A stretch of DNA of 7,890 bases from Methylococcaceae bacterium (GCA_009925045.1 RFQK01000064.1:1-7890); one strand, 5' to 3'. Positions 1 to 7,221 are shown, numbered from the stretch's first letter. Translations and numbers: made by a program. The notes: generated by a model not told the origin, from the sequence alone.

Positions 1-446
1 GCGGCGACTTCGTCGATAAACGATTCCGCCGCGAACACATTCGCATAGGCGCCGAGCGTGCGCAGCGCGGACGTGCGCAACGGCATTTCCGGCAGGTAAT
101 GCAGGGTGACCTTCTGCACTGGAAAATCATACAGCGGCACCGCGTTGCGATCAGCCGCACCGCTGGGCTGCGGCGAATTCACCGGCTCGCCGAGATACTG
201 CGGCTTGGCAAGGTACTCACCGGCCAGAATATTGGTGCCCGTCCCGCCGGGGCGCGTGCTGTGCGGATGGCTCCAGACATCGTGGCGCCAATCGACAATC
301 TGTCCCGCCGCATTCAGCCGTGCCTGCATCTTCATCACCATCGGCGAACCGTAGGGCTCCCACCCGAACTCATCCTCGCGCATCCATTGCAATTTCACCG
401 GCCGGCCGCCGGTTGCCCGCGCCAGCAGAGCCGCGTCACCCGCCAC
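1..446 (-). other. Internal fragment of a xanthine dehydrogenase/aldehyde oxidase family molybdopterin-binding subunit, joined to ribBA
   Basis: This is the continuation of the ribBA frame beyond about codon 240. Visible segments are [41 protein letters not shown], a glycine-rich [18 protein letters not shown], and [20 protein letters not shown] followed by a [12 protein letters not shown] end. From knowledge of the family, this pattern matches the large molybdenum-cofactor subunit of CoxL/XdhB-type or isoquinoline-1-oxidoreductase/nicotinate-dehydrogenase-B-like enzymes. It represents about 148 residues of a normally 700-residue or larger protein, without its N-terminus, and is cut by the window edge. 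By rough counts of sampled rows the stretch is 60-65% GC, against 40-50% for the rest of the window. It therefore looks as if it comes from another genome or a transferred segment. The exact substrate class cannot be decided from this piece. Confidence 0.75.
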
Positions 447-1166
447 ATCGCCCATCACCAAAGCCAGATGCACATTGTCATCATTACGGTCCTGATAGGC
501 ATACAAACGAAAATCGCCAAATTCAGTGGGATAACTACATTCACTGATACGTTCTAAAGTATTTTCATGCTGGATACGATAATGAATCAGATCCGCTATG
601 GTACCAATCTTTAAATTATGCTGACGGGCAAATACTTCCAAATCGGGACGTCGTGCCATCGTGCCATCATCATTCAAAATTTCGACAATGACGGCAGCGG
701 GCTCCAAACCTGCCAGGCGCGCAAAATCACAACCAGCCTCGGTGTGACCGGCACGATTCAACACCCCACCATCCTGCGCCATCAAAGGAAACACATGCCC
801 CGGTTGCACCAAATCACCGGGTTGCGCATTGTTAGCAACTGCGGCCTGAATGGTTAAGGCTCGATCAGCAGCCGATATCCCGGTCGTCACGCCTTGAGCC
901 GCTTCTATCGATACGGTGAAATTCGTTGAATAAGGGGTTCGATTATCACTAACCATTAAAGGTAAACGTAATTGATGGCAACGTTCACGGGTCAGCGTCA
1001 GGCAGATCAGCCCACGACCATATTTGGCCATAAAATTGATGTCTTCCGGCTTGGCGAATGAGGCTGCCATCAATAAATCACCTTCATTTTCCCGGTCTTC
1101 ATCATCCATGATAATGACCATTTTGCCTTGGCGCAGATCGTCAATAATTTCTTCTATACTATTCAT
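1..1166 (-). CDS. ribBA: RibBA N-terminal part (3,4-dihydroxy-2-butanone-4-phosphate synthase) fused in frame to a foreign sequence; runs off the window
   Basis: The RibB domain converts ribulose 5-phosphate to formate and 3,4-dihydroxy-2-butanone 4-phosphate, the four-carbon precursor of riboflavin, in the cytoplasm. Residues 1-200 are a complete RibB domain. The acidic metal/substrate loop [10 protein letters not shown] lies at 21-30, the TGISAADR segment near 95-102, and GHTEA with the family's catalytic histidine at 140-144. Residues about 205-240 begin the GTP-cyclohydrolase-II-like (RibA) domain, ending LALVMGD. After about residue 240 the similarity switches to a molybdenum hydroxylase (see the 1-446 entry). 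The frame stays open for 388 codons to base 1. The ATG at 1166-1164 overlaps the ribE stop in an ATGA arrangement, so translation is probably coupled. RibB function is clear; the intact RibA part and the downstream ribH are missing. The fusion may not be biological. Confidence 0.85.
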   Translation of the reverse strand, partial: MNSIEEIIDDLRQGKMVIIMDDEDRENEGDLLMAASFAKPEDINFMAKYGRGLICLTLTRERCHQLRLPLMVSDNRTPYSTNFTVSIEAAQGVTTGISAADRALTIQAAVANNAQPGDLVQPGHVFPLMAQDGGVLNRAGHTEAGCDFARLAGLEPAAVIVEILNDDGTMARRPDLEVFARQHNLKIGTIADLIHYRIQHENTLERISECSYPTEFGDFRLYAYQDRNDDNVHLALVMGDVAGDAALLARATGGRPVKLQWMREDEFGWEPYGSPMVMKMQARLNAAGQIVDWRHDVWSHPHSTRPGGTGTNILAGEYLAKPQYLGEPVNSPQPSGAADRNAVPLYDFPVQKVTLHYLPEMPLRTSALRTLGAYANVFAAESFIDEVA

Positions 1167-1819
1167 TTAATAAAACCGGCACTCATCAAAAGGGCTTCCG
1201 TAATAGGCGTTTTGTCAGTCATACCCTGATTACCTTGTAATAAACGTTCTAAATAACGCGCGAGAATATCGACTTCCAGATTGACTTCATCCCCGGGATA
1301 ACTGGTTCCCAAGGTCGTTTCTTCCAAAGTATGTGGAACAATGTTGACGCTGAATGAACTACCGGAAACTGAGTTGACGGTCAGACTGATACCATTAATG
1401 GTAATGGATCCTTTTTCGGCAATATAACGAGCTAACTGATCTGGGACTGCAAAACTGAAGCGAATCGATCGTCCATCCGGCGTTTTCTCAAGAATTTTCC
1501 CGACCCCATCGACATGCCCGCTGACAATATGCCCTCCCATACGGGTACTTGGCGTAAGCGCCAGTTCCAGGTTAACCGGCGCCCCCAGCTTCAGCGATTT
1601 TAAGCTGGTTCTGGAAAGTGTCTCATTCGAAACATCGGCCACAAAATGATGCGAGCCCAATTCGACAGCCGTCAAACAAACCCCGTTAACAGCAATACTA
1701 TCACCCAGATGAGCATCGCTTAAATTTAACTTGCCGGTATTGATAGTCAGTCGACAATCCCCCCCGCGAGCCTGAATATCGGCAACTGAGCCTATTGCTA
1801 AAATAATACCTGTAAACAT
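1163..1819 (-). CDS. ribE: Riboflavin synthase, alpha subunit
   Basis: The enzyme dismutates two 6,7-dimethyl-8-ribityllumazine molecules into riboflavin and the pyrimidinedione recycled by lumazine synthase. The 218-residue protein has the usual length and the tandem lumazine-binding barrel layout. Domain 1 starts with MFTGII and carries VNGVCLT at 44-50. Domain 2 starts at [11 protein letters not shown] (95-105) and carries INGISLTV (141-148) and PHT (162-164). A shorter, less conserved tail follows about residue 190. The start is fixed by the invariant MFTGI N-terminus. The ATG lies six bases after the ribD stop, and the TGA overlaps the ribBA ATG, so the gene sits inside a riboflavin operon and is probably translationally coupled on both sides. 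Some species call this gene ribC. It appears intact. Confidence 0.96.
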   Translation of the reverse strand: MFTGIILAIGSVADIQARGGDCRLTINTGKLNLSDAHLGDSIAVNGVCLTAVELGSHHFVADVSNETLSRTSLKSLKLGAPVNLELALTPSTRMGGHIVSGHVDGVGKILEKTPDGRSIRFSFAVPDQLARYIAEKGSITINGISLTVNSVSGSSFSVNIVPHTLEETTLGTSYPGDEVNLEVDILARYLERLLQGNQGMTDKTPITEALLMSAGFIK

Positions 1820-1825
1820 GACAAC

Positions 1826-2917
1826 CTATGCTTCAGTTTGAGTAAATGTTAAACGCAAATCGGGACCTATCTGCCGGCACTGTTGGAGGCTTAATACGGT
1901 TTTTTGCGACATTTCGGTCAAAACCGGTAATTGAAACAGACCCCGTGCCTGATCACCCAACAAACAGGGTGCCACATAAAATAACCATTCATCGACCAAA
2001 CCCGATTTGAGCAAGCTCGCGTTTAATTTGGCACCGGCTTCAATCCAGACAGTATTGATCTGTTGACGACCCAGTTCTGTAAACACTTCGCCTAAATCCA
2101 AACCATCCTGATGCTTTGCGACCGTAAAAATACGACAACCTGAGTGTTCAAGTGCCCGAATTTTCTCACTATCACGATCCGGGGTCGTAAACACCCAAAC
2201 TGACCCAAGTGTTTGCAAAACTTTGGCGGTAACAGGCAGTTTCAGTTGTGAATCTAAGATGACTTTCACGGGTGCTTCACAATCAAAACTCACTCGCGCA
2301 TCCAGACCGGGATCATCCACCAGCACGGTGGAAATTCCAGTAAGAACAGCACTGCTGGCAGCACGATACTGGTGTACATCTGATCGGGATTGTGCAGACG
2401 TAATCCATTGGCTGGTTCCATTTGCCAGCGCAGTACGACCATCTAAACTCATTGCCAGTTTACTTCGCACCCAAGGCAAGCCTGTCTGCATACGCTTAAA
2501 AAACCCCCGATTGAGTGCTTTAGCCTCTTGTTCGAGCACGCCTGACTCGACTTCGATCCCAGCTTCGAGCAAACGCTTTACACCTTTACCAGATACCAAA
2601 GGATTAGGGTCGTGCATAGCGATCACAACCCTGACAACGCCTGCCTGGATCAGGGCTTCTGTACAGGGTCCCGTGCGTCCCTGGTGGTTACAGGGCTCTA
2701 GTGTGACATAAGCCGTTGCGCCGGCTGCTAATTCAGTTTGAGAGAGCGCATGAACTTCAGCATGAGCCTGTCCAGCCCTTTGCGTCCAACCTTCAGCAAT
2801 GACACGCTGGTCCTTCACTAAAACACAGCCAACAGCAGGATTTGGATCGGTCGTAAATTGTCCGCGTTGCGCCAGCTTTAAGGCTTGCGCCATGTACTTA
2901 AAATCAGGATTACTCAT
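1826..2917 (-). CDS. ribD: Bifunctional diaminohydroxyphosphoribosylaminopyrimidine deaminase / 5-amino-6-(5-phosphoribosylamino)uracil reductase
   Basis: RibD performs the deamination and then the NADPH-dependent ribose-ring reduction that follow GTP cyclohydrolase II in riboflavin synthesis. I choose the ATG at 2917-2915 (363 residues, [17 protein letters not shown]). It matches the family's short N-terminus and overlaps the end of nrdR by only eight bases. An in-frame ATG at 2938 would add seven residues (MLISRLE) and a longer overlap. With the chosen start, the deaminase zinc site is HAEVHA (52-57) plus [11 protein letters not shown], with cysteines at 76 and 85. The reductase domain begins near residue 150 with [14 protein letters not shown], then SQWITS and [12 protein letters not shown]. 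Length and motifs are normal. It lies between nrdR and ribE, six bases from the latter. Confidence 0.96.
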   Translation of the reverse strand: MSNPDFKYMAQALKLAQRGQFTTDPNPAVGCVLVKDQRVIAEGWTQRAGQAHAEVHALSQTELAAGATAYVTLEPCNHQGRTGPCTEALIQAGVVRVVIAMHDPNPLVSGKGVKRLLEAGIEVESGVLEQEAKALNRGFFKRMQTGLPWVRSKLAMSLDGRTALANGTSQWITSAQSRSDVHQYRAASSAVLTGISTVLVDDPGLDARVSFDCEAPVKVILDSQLKLPVTAKVLQTLGSVWVFTTPDRDSEKIRALEHSGCRIFTVAKHQDGLDLGEVFTELGRQQINTVWIEAGAKLNASLLKSGLVDEWLFYVAPCLLGDQARGLFQLPVLTEMSQKTVLSLQQCRQIGPDLRLTFTQTEA

Positions 2918-3368
2918 CTCTAGCCTGGAGATTAGCAATCATCTCAGTAAATTCACTGACATCTTCAAAACTACGATATACCGACGCAAAGCGCACAAAA
3001 GCCACGTGATCAAGATGATTGAGTTCTTTCATCACTAACTCACCCAATTCATAGGCAGGAATTTCACGTTCACCTTTGGCCATTAAAGCTTTTTTAATTC
3101 GACTGACTGCAGCTTCAACTGCATCCGCTTGCACAGGTCGCTTTTCTAGCGCACGCTGCATACCCGCACGGAGTTTATTTTCATCAAAGCTCTGACGCGC
3201 ACCATTGCGTTTGATTATTCTGGGCAAGCTAAGTTCAACCACCTCAAAAGTAGTAAACCGTTCTTTGCAAACTGTGCATTCGCGACGGCGTTTGACCTGT
3301 TCACCTTCATCGGCCAAACGGGTATCAACAACCCGAGTGTCTTGTGCAGAACAAAAAGGACAACGCAT
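2910..3368 (-). CDS. nrdR: Transcriptional repressor NrdR (ribonucleotide reductase regulator)
   Basis: NrdR senses nucleotides and represses ribonucleotide reductase operons by binding NrdR boxes in their promoters. The 152-residue protein has the family length. It opens MRCPFC and has a zinc ribbon with cysteines 3, 6, 31 and 34 ([12 protein letters not shown]). An ATP-cone domain of roughly residues 49-139 follows, starting [15 protein letters not shown]. The start is fixed by the invariant MRCP N-terminus. No clear Shine-Dalgarno sequence lies in front of the ATG, which is preceded by a pyrimidine-rich stretch (CTTTCTATCTACC). It is the first gene of the nrdR-ribD-ribE-ribBA cluster, a common arrangement in proteobacteria. 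Its stop lies inside the first codons of ribD. I did not find a NrdR-box-like pair upstream, so autoregulation is not supported here. Confidence 0.97.
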   Translation of the reverse strand: MRCPFCSAQDTRVVDTRLADEGEQVKRRRECTVCKERFTTFEVVELSLPRIIKRNGARQSFDENKLRAGMQRALEKRPVQADAVEAAVSRIKKALMAKGEREIPAYELGELVMKELNHLDHVAFVRFASVYRSFEDVSEFTEMIANLQARDE

Positions 3369-3599
3369 GGTAGATAGAAAGGCCGTTTATAGAGTCGCTA
3401 ATTTTATTACAGAATGCGCATTTACCGAAATCAGCTATCCGATCACGATCGAAAAAATCCAGGATCATTTTTAAAAACCCCTTAACATACTCATCTCACG
3501 CACCAATGCTAAGCACATGTTTATACATGATTTTTTCAAAAAACAATCCCTCGGATAAAATTTTTACACCCTCTTTAACTTAAAAAACAAAATAAAGTT

Positions 3600-3628
3600 T
3601 TGACACGAAACAAATTTGAGTGTAAAAA
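3600..3628 (+). promoter_or_regulatory. Putative sigma70 promoter of the small membrane-protein gene
   Basis: A perfect -35 hexamer TTGACA lies at 3600-3605. A 17-base spacer leads to TAAAAA at 3623-3628, which matches four of six positions of the -10 consensus. Transcription would begin near 3635 and give a leader of about 95 bases ahead of the ATG at 3731. Assignment is by motif only; the AT-rich context makes chance -10 matches likely, but the exact -35 is notable. Confidence 0.55.
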
Positions 3629-3635
3629 ATGCCCC

Positions 3636-3695
3636 GTCGACCAAGAATAATACTAAATTCGACAAGCAATCTGATTGCGCCTTCTCAACGAAGGC
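3636..3695 (+). promoter_or_regulatory. Structured 5' leader: three consecutive possible hairpins
   Basis: Three inverted repeats lie end to end in the predicted leader. GTCGA (3636-3640) can pair with TCGAC (3659-3663) across an 18-base loop. GCAAT (3666-3670) can pair with ATTGC (3674-3678) around CTG. GCCTTC (3679-3684) can pair with GAAGGC (3690-3695) around TCAAC. The last two abut and could stack. After them comes an unstructured A/T-rich stretch and the ribosome-binding site. No T run follows the hairpins, so this is not a terminator. It may stabilise the mRNA or control access to the ribosome-binding site. I do not recognise it as a known riboswitch. Confidence 0.4.
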
Positions 3696-3730
3696 ATCAT
3701 TATTAAAATTATTAAAAAGAGGATTTAAAA

Positions 3731-3931
3731 ATGGCTGAGCAACAAAAAGACAATACAACTTTGGTTTTCGTAGTAGTAGTTTCGTTGGCAATCGGCGGTG
3801 TTTTACTGCTGAAAAGCCGTGAAACCGAACATTTGAAAAACAGTGGCCCAACTACAGCCGCAGCTGAAGCAGCAGCTTTTAAAGCGCACAAAAAAGACTT
3901 CAACAATGACATCCTGAGCCAAGCGAAATAA
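3731..3931 (+). CDS. Small single-pass membrane protein of unknown function (66 aa)
   Basis: I do not recognise this protein. It has a polar N-terminus (MAEQQKDN), then one hydrophobic segment at about residues 9-27 (TTLVFVVVVSLAIGGVLLL), then KSRETEHLKNSG. An alanine-rich stretch follows at about 42-50 (TAAAEAAAF) and the tail is lysine-rich and hydrophilic, ending SQAK. It looks like a membrane-anchored short peptide with a helical tail. It has no lipobox cysteine, and the segment lacks a clear signal-peptidase site. Support for a real gene is good: AGAGGA at 3717-3722 sits eight bases before the ATG, a consensus-like promoter lies upstream, and a strong terminator lies 20 bases after the stop. 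It is therefore probably a monocistronic unit, and the strong signals suggest high expression. It is the only plus-strand gene in the window and converges on corC. Confidence 0.75.
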   Translation: MAEQQKDNTTLVFVVVVSLAIGGVLLLKSRETEHLKNSGPTTAAAEAAAFKAHKKDFNNDILSQAK

Positions 3932-3951
3932 TTTTTCTGCAAGGCTAACTT

Positions 3952-3986
3952 AAAACCCCCTAATGTATACGTTAGGGGGTTTTTTT
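3952..3986. terminator. Bidirectional Rho-independent terminator between the small gene and corC
   Basis: A perfect 12-base inverted repeat (AAAACCCCCTAA at 3952-3963 against TTAGGGGGTTTT at 3972-3983) encloses TGTATACG. A further wobble pair and one G-C pair could shrink the loop to TATA. The plus-strand T run is 3980-3986. On the minus strand the stem is followed by TTTT, so it can also end corC transcripts, whose stop codon lies about 40 bases away. Confidence 0.93.
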
Positions 3987-4026
3987 GTGCTCGGCGCTTT
4001 TGTTAAGCACCAACGGAGCATTAGAT

Positions 4027-4872
4027 TCAGTCAGTAATCAGTTTTAATCGTAATAAGTGAACTCGGCGATCATCGGCACGCAACACTTCAAAATTGAAAC
4101 CATCAATATCGATTTTTTCACCTTTTTTAGGAAAATGCTCTAAGCGCTGTACCACCAGGCCACCCACCGTATCGCATTCATCATCCTCTAATTCAGCAGA
4201 AAAATATTCGTTGAACTCTTCGATTGGGGTTAAGGCATTTACGACAAACTCTTTATCGTTGCGCTTATAAATATATTCTCTGGTTTCGTCCTCATCATGC
4301 TCATCTTCGATTTTGCCGACGATCTGCTCAAGAATATCTTCTATGGTCACCAGACCGGCAGCATTACCGTATTCATCAACCACAATGGCCATATGATTTC
4401 TTTCGGTACGAAATTCTTTTAGCAAAACATTGAGACGCTTGCTTTCGGGGACAACACTGGCCGGACGCATGATTGCCGAGACTTTAAGCTTCTTGTTATT
4501 TAATGCGTGGGCTAGAAGATCCTTGGCGAGTAAAATACCAATCACTTTACTGCGATCTTCCTCGATAACGGGAAACCGTGAATGCGCAAATTCGATGACC
4601 AACGGAAAAATACTTTCTAATTCGGCATCTCCGGCCACTACCACCATTTGTGAACGCGGAATCATAATATCTCTGACTCGCATCTCGGCAACATGCATTA
4701 CACCTTCCATCATGGCTAATGCTTCAGAATCTAGTAGCTGTTTTTCCTGGGATTCACGCAGAATAGCTAATAAATCTTCTTGATCCTGTGGCTCCCCAGT
4801 CAAAAAGTGACTGATACGTTCAATCAGTCTTTTCTGATGGGGATGACTACTCGGGGGGTTACCGTCACTCAT
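4027..4872 (-). CDS. corC: CorC/YbeX-type CBS-domain protein
   Basis: The CorC family is linked to magnesium/cobalt efflux and, in the ybeZYX operon, to ribosome maturation; the exact mechanism is unsettled. The 281-residue protein is the soluble form without the DUF21 membrane domain. After a variable N-terminus come two CBS domains at about 66-127 and 131-190. Landmarks are IMIPR (69-73), HSRFPV (97-102), VVDEYGN (164-170) and GLVTIEDILEQIVGKIEDEHD, followed by the CorC_HlyC domain at about 205-280. The paired CBS domains suggest adenine-nucleotide binding. The ATG lies three bases after the ybeY stop, with a purine-rich AGAGAGTAAG in front of it. It is last in the miaB-ybeZ-ybeY-corC cluster. 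lnt, which often follows in enterics, is absent, and a terminator lies there instead. It appears intact. Confidence 0.94.
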   Translation of the reverse strand: MSDGNPPSSHPHQKRLIERISHFLTGEPQDQEDLLAILRESQEKQLLDSEALAMMEGVMHVAEMRVRDIMIPRSQMVVVAGDAELESIFPLVIEFAHSRFPVIEEDRSKVIGILLAKDLLAHALNNKKLKVSAIMRPASVVPESKRLNVLLKEFRTERNHMAIVVDEYGNAAGLVTIEDILEQIVGKIEDEHDEDETREYIYKRNDKEFVVNALTPIEEFNEYFSAELEDDECDTVGGLVVQRLEHFPKKGEKIDIDGFNFEVLRADDRRVHLLRLKLITD

Positions 4873-4875
4873 GAC

Positions 4876-5331
4876 TTACTCTCTGTCCAGATAAGGATTA
4901 TCAATATTTAAGGCACTTAAAATCTTAATTTCAAGCGCTTCCATCTCTTCGGCTTCATTATCTTGCAAATGATCATAACCGATCAGATGCAGGACACCAT
5001 GAATTAGAATATGGGCCCAATGATCAAACAAGGCTTTATTTTGCTGCTGGGCTTCTTGCGCTATTAAAGGTGCACAAATAACGAGATCTCCCAACAAATC
5101 CATTTCAAAGCCTTCCGGAGCTTCAAAGGGAAAACTCAATACATTCGTTGGACCGGATTTATGGCGATACTGTAGATTTAATTCAGCACTTTCAGATTCA
5201 TCCACCAGTCGCACTACAATTTCACTGTCCTGCTCGCTGTCTTTTAAGACTGCATCCACCCATAGTTGCATCATTGCCGCTGTCGGAATCTCTGCAAACT
5301 CGGTCGCAAGCTGAATATCAAGATAATTCAT
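4876..5331 (-). CDS. ybeY: Endoribonuclease YbeY (rRNA maturation factor)
   Basis: YbeY is a zinc-dependent single-strand endoribonuclease needed for 16S rRNA 3'-end maturation and ribosome quality control. The metal site [11 protein letters not shown] is present with histidines 111, 115 and 121. The conserved [16 protein letters not shown] region is near 55-70, and GDLVICAP near 81-88. I choose the ATG at 5331-5329 (151 residues, [12 protein letters not shown]). It gives the family length and overlaps the ybeZ stop by 14 bases. The frame is open upstream to 5436, but those 35 extra residues only shadow ybeZ. There is no strong ribosome-binding site, so translation is probably coupled to ybeZ. 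That matters here because ybeZ is frameshifted well upstream. Confidence 0.95.
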   Translation of the reverse strand: MNYLDIQLATEFAEIPTAAMMQLWVDAVLKDSEQDSEIVVRLVDESESAELNLQYRHKSGPTNVLSFPFEAPEGFEMDLLGDLVICAPLIAQEAQQQNKALFDHWAHILIHGVLHLIGYDHLQDNEAEEMEALEIKILSALNIDNPYLDRE

Positions 5332-6140
5332 GCTTTTGCTGCAATTCGTATTGATCGTAGGCGGCAACAATACGCTGAACCAGCGGATGCCGAACCACAT
5401 CACGTACCCCAAAAAAGGTGAAACTAATTCCCTCAACGTCTTTTAAGACTTTAAGCACATGTTTAAGCCCGGACATTTTTTCATTGGGTAGGTCAATTTG
5501 AGTCACGTCGCCCGTAATAACCGCTGTGGAACCAAAACCAATCCGAGTCAAAAACATTTTGATTTGCTCTACCGTGGTATTTTGCGCTTCATCAAGAATG
5601 ATAAAAGAATCATTTAGGGTTCTGCCGCGCATAAAAGCCAACGGCGCTACTTCAATGACGTTTTTTTCTAGCAGTTTTTCAACCCGTTCAAAACCCAACA
5701 TATCATATAAGGCATCATACAAAGGCCCCAAAATTGATGTCGTGATTAAGAATTTTATGCAGATAATCCTGTTGATTCTGACCACGACCCTTAATCACTC
5801 CCCGCTTGGTTTTGATACCAATGACAGGCGTCTTATTCTCGGCAGCCTGTGGATGCATCAACTGATCAATACTCGAAGTCTGCAAACTTAAGTGTACTTG
5901 TTCCGCATCAATCTCTTCGCGCTCAGTTAATTCATATAACTTGGTAATCACTGCGCAGGCTTCTAATACAGCTGCTTCATCACCAGACACACGAAAATGA
6001 TTACTGCGGTTGGCGATTTCGACATGAAGACGCTGTTCAATGTGACGCAGATTGGCATCCAAATGCCCGCAAAAATTATTCAACCGATGGACATCAACCG
6101 GGAATAGACTTAATTCTTGGGAAAAATGTTTATGACTCAC
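5318..6140 (-). pseudogene. ybeZ: PhoH-like ATPase YbeZ, disrupted: internal deletion of the P-loop region plus frameshift
   Basis: YbeZ is a PhoH-family ATPase that partners YbeY. The N-terminal half reads from a GTG at 6140 through [15 protein letters not shown] to HDINFG (codon 138, 5729-5727), then meets a stop three codons later. The C-terminal half continues in another frame from about 5725: [38 protein letters not shown] with the Walker B-like DEAQ, and [13 protein letters not shown], to the TGA at 5320-5318. From the family pattern, HDINFG should be followed by IGPAGTGKT and about 45 further residues before PLYDAL. Roughly 55-60 residues including Walker A are gone and the frame is lost. 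The two halves add up to 823 bases. The GTG overlaps the miaB stop (GTGA). No functional ATPase can be made as written. Deletion in the source genome and sequence error are both possible. Confidence 0.9.
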
Positions 6141-7190
6141 GATGCAAGCGTCTGGATTTTATCAAGAGAAGACTCCACTAAGCGTCCACGCAAGGAATTG
6201 GGTAAGGCTTCGGTAATCAGGACATCGACAAACTGTCCGGCTAATCGAGGATGTGCGGCAAAATTGACCACTCGATTATTCTCAGTTCTGCCAGTCACAT
6301 GCAAGGGATTTTTCTTGGATACACCCTCAACCAAAATCGTTTGCACAGTTCCAATCATGCCCTCGGAAATAGCCATAGTCATTTCAGTCAGCCGCGTCTG
6401 CAGACGTTGAAGACGTTGCTCCTTAATTTCCACACTGACATCATCTGCAAAATTGGCTGCTGGTGTGCCAGGTCTGGGACTAAAAATAAAGCTGTAGGAA
6501 AAGTCATACCCCACTTCTTCAATAAGCGCCATCGTCTCTTCAAAATCCTGCTCGGTTTCACCCGGGAAACCAATAATAAAATCGGACGAAAGACTAATAC
6601 CCGGTCTGACCGATTTCATTTTACGAATGATTTCCAGATAATCTTCTCGTTGATGGCCACGTTTCATTTCCGCCAGAATACGATTACTGCCACTTTGAAC
6701 CGGCAAATGCAAATGATTCACTAATTGTGGAATTTCGGCATAGGCTTCAATAATGTCATCCGTGAATTCCAGAGGATGAGAAGTCGTAAAGCGAATTCTA
6801 TCGACACCATCCACTGCCGCTACAAAGTGTAATAACAAAGCAAAACTGGCAATATCCCCGTCTGTGCAAGGTTTGTGGACCAAAGACAATATCGACATAG
6901 GGTGCACGTTTCTGTAAAGCCGCACCTTCCTGACTGGCGACACATCCACCTACACCAATAATCACCTCTGGACGTTTATCTTTGATTTTTTTCCAACGAC
7001 CAACCGCAGAGAACACTTTTTCCTGTGCCTTTTCTCTGATAGAACAAGTATTAAGCAACAATACATCCGCTTGCTCTGGGCTGTCTGTTAATTCCAGGCC
7101 ATGTGAAGCCAGCAACACGTCCCGCATTTTATCGGAATCGTATTCATTCATCTGACAACCATTGGTCTGTATGTAAAGTTTTTGTGCCAT
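6137..7190 (-). pseudogene. miaB: tRNA-2-methylthio-N6-dimethylallyladenosine synthase MiaB, disrupted: radical-SAM core deleted plus frameshift
   Basis: MiaB is a radical-SAM methylthiotransferase acting on A37 of tRNAs. Residues 1-110 are a normal N-terminal domain ([20 protein letters not shown]) with auxiliary-cluster cysteines 12, 49 and 83, ending [11 protein letters not shown] at 6861. From about 6862, in a different frame, the protein resumes with [19 protein letters not shown], then [34 protein letters not shown] and [14 protein letters not shown] domain ([10 protein letters not shown] to the end) closes it, with the TGA at 6139-6137. The family has about 100 residues between these points, including the CxxxCxxC motif that binds the SAM iron-sulfur cluster; all are missing. 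The first frame ends about 20 codons after the junction. As written, only an inactive N-terminal fragment is possible. The start codon is typical of the family. Confidence 0.92.
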
Positions 7191-7221
7191 GTCGAACGTA
7201 TAACCTCTACTGCTCTAAAAC

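Larger units (their letters stand above)
3369..3730. other. 362-base AT-rich divergent intergenic region between nrdR and the small membrane-protein gene
   Basis: No credible protein gene is visible on either strand. The region separates nrdR (leftward) from the small plus-strand gene and should hold both promoters. On the plus side there is a good sigma70-like promoter at 3600-3628 and a foldable leader at 3636-3695. On the minus side the best -10 candidate for nrdR is TATAAA, the complement of 3386-3391, but its -35 match is poor. If used, it would leave a leader of only about a dozen bases. A short palindrome, CATGT-TTAT-ACATG, lies at 3516-3529 and is followed by a T run at 3531-3536. It could be a weak plus-strand terminator or an operator, and neither is certain. 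Confidence 0.6.

Noticed and set aside
99..557. Long plus-strand open frame opposite the ribBA/molybdenum hydroxylase region
   Set aside because: It is antisense to a frame with clear family similarity, sits in GC-rich DNA where spurious frames are common, and its protein is rich in His, Arg and Pro with no recognisable domain.
1160..1825. Possible FMN riboswitch controlling the riboflavin genes
   Set aside because: Genes from nrdR to ribBA overlap or are six bases apart, which leaves no room inside the operon. I saw nothing in 3369-3560 resembling the conserved FMN aptamer segments on the minus strand.
2223..2711. 162-codon plus-strand frame opposite ribD
   Set aside because: It is a shadow of ribD, whose zinc and reductase motifs are intact on the other strand. 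It has no ribosome-binding site or domain.
3205..3474. Plus-strand 89-codon frame overlapping the start of nrdR
   Set aside because: Most of it is antisense to the NrdR zinc ribbon. It has no domain, no ribosome-binding site and no terminator.
3564..3942. Minus-strand frames at 3564-3851 and 3712-3942 opposite the small plus-strand gene
   Set aside because: Their Phe/Leu/Ser/Lys-rich products are what AT-rich antisense DNA gives. The promoter, ribosome-binding site and terminator favour the plus-strand gene.
4224..4783. Plus-strand frames opposite corC (4224-4433 and 4430-4783)
   Set aside because: They are shadows of the conserved CBS domains, and codon content shows no independent coding signal.
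5526..5891. Plus-strand 121-codon frame opposite the ybeZ junction
   Set aside because: It crosses the disrupted ybeZ region but both flanks are clearly ybeZ on the minus strand, so it is not a gene inserted at the break.
5700..6900. Programmed frameshift, intron or intein as an explanation for the split miaB and ybeZ frames
   Set aside because: In both cases coding sequence is missing at the junction rather than interrupted by extra sequence, so recoding or splicing could not restore the lost catalytic motifs.
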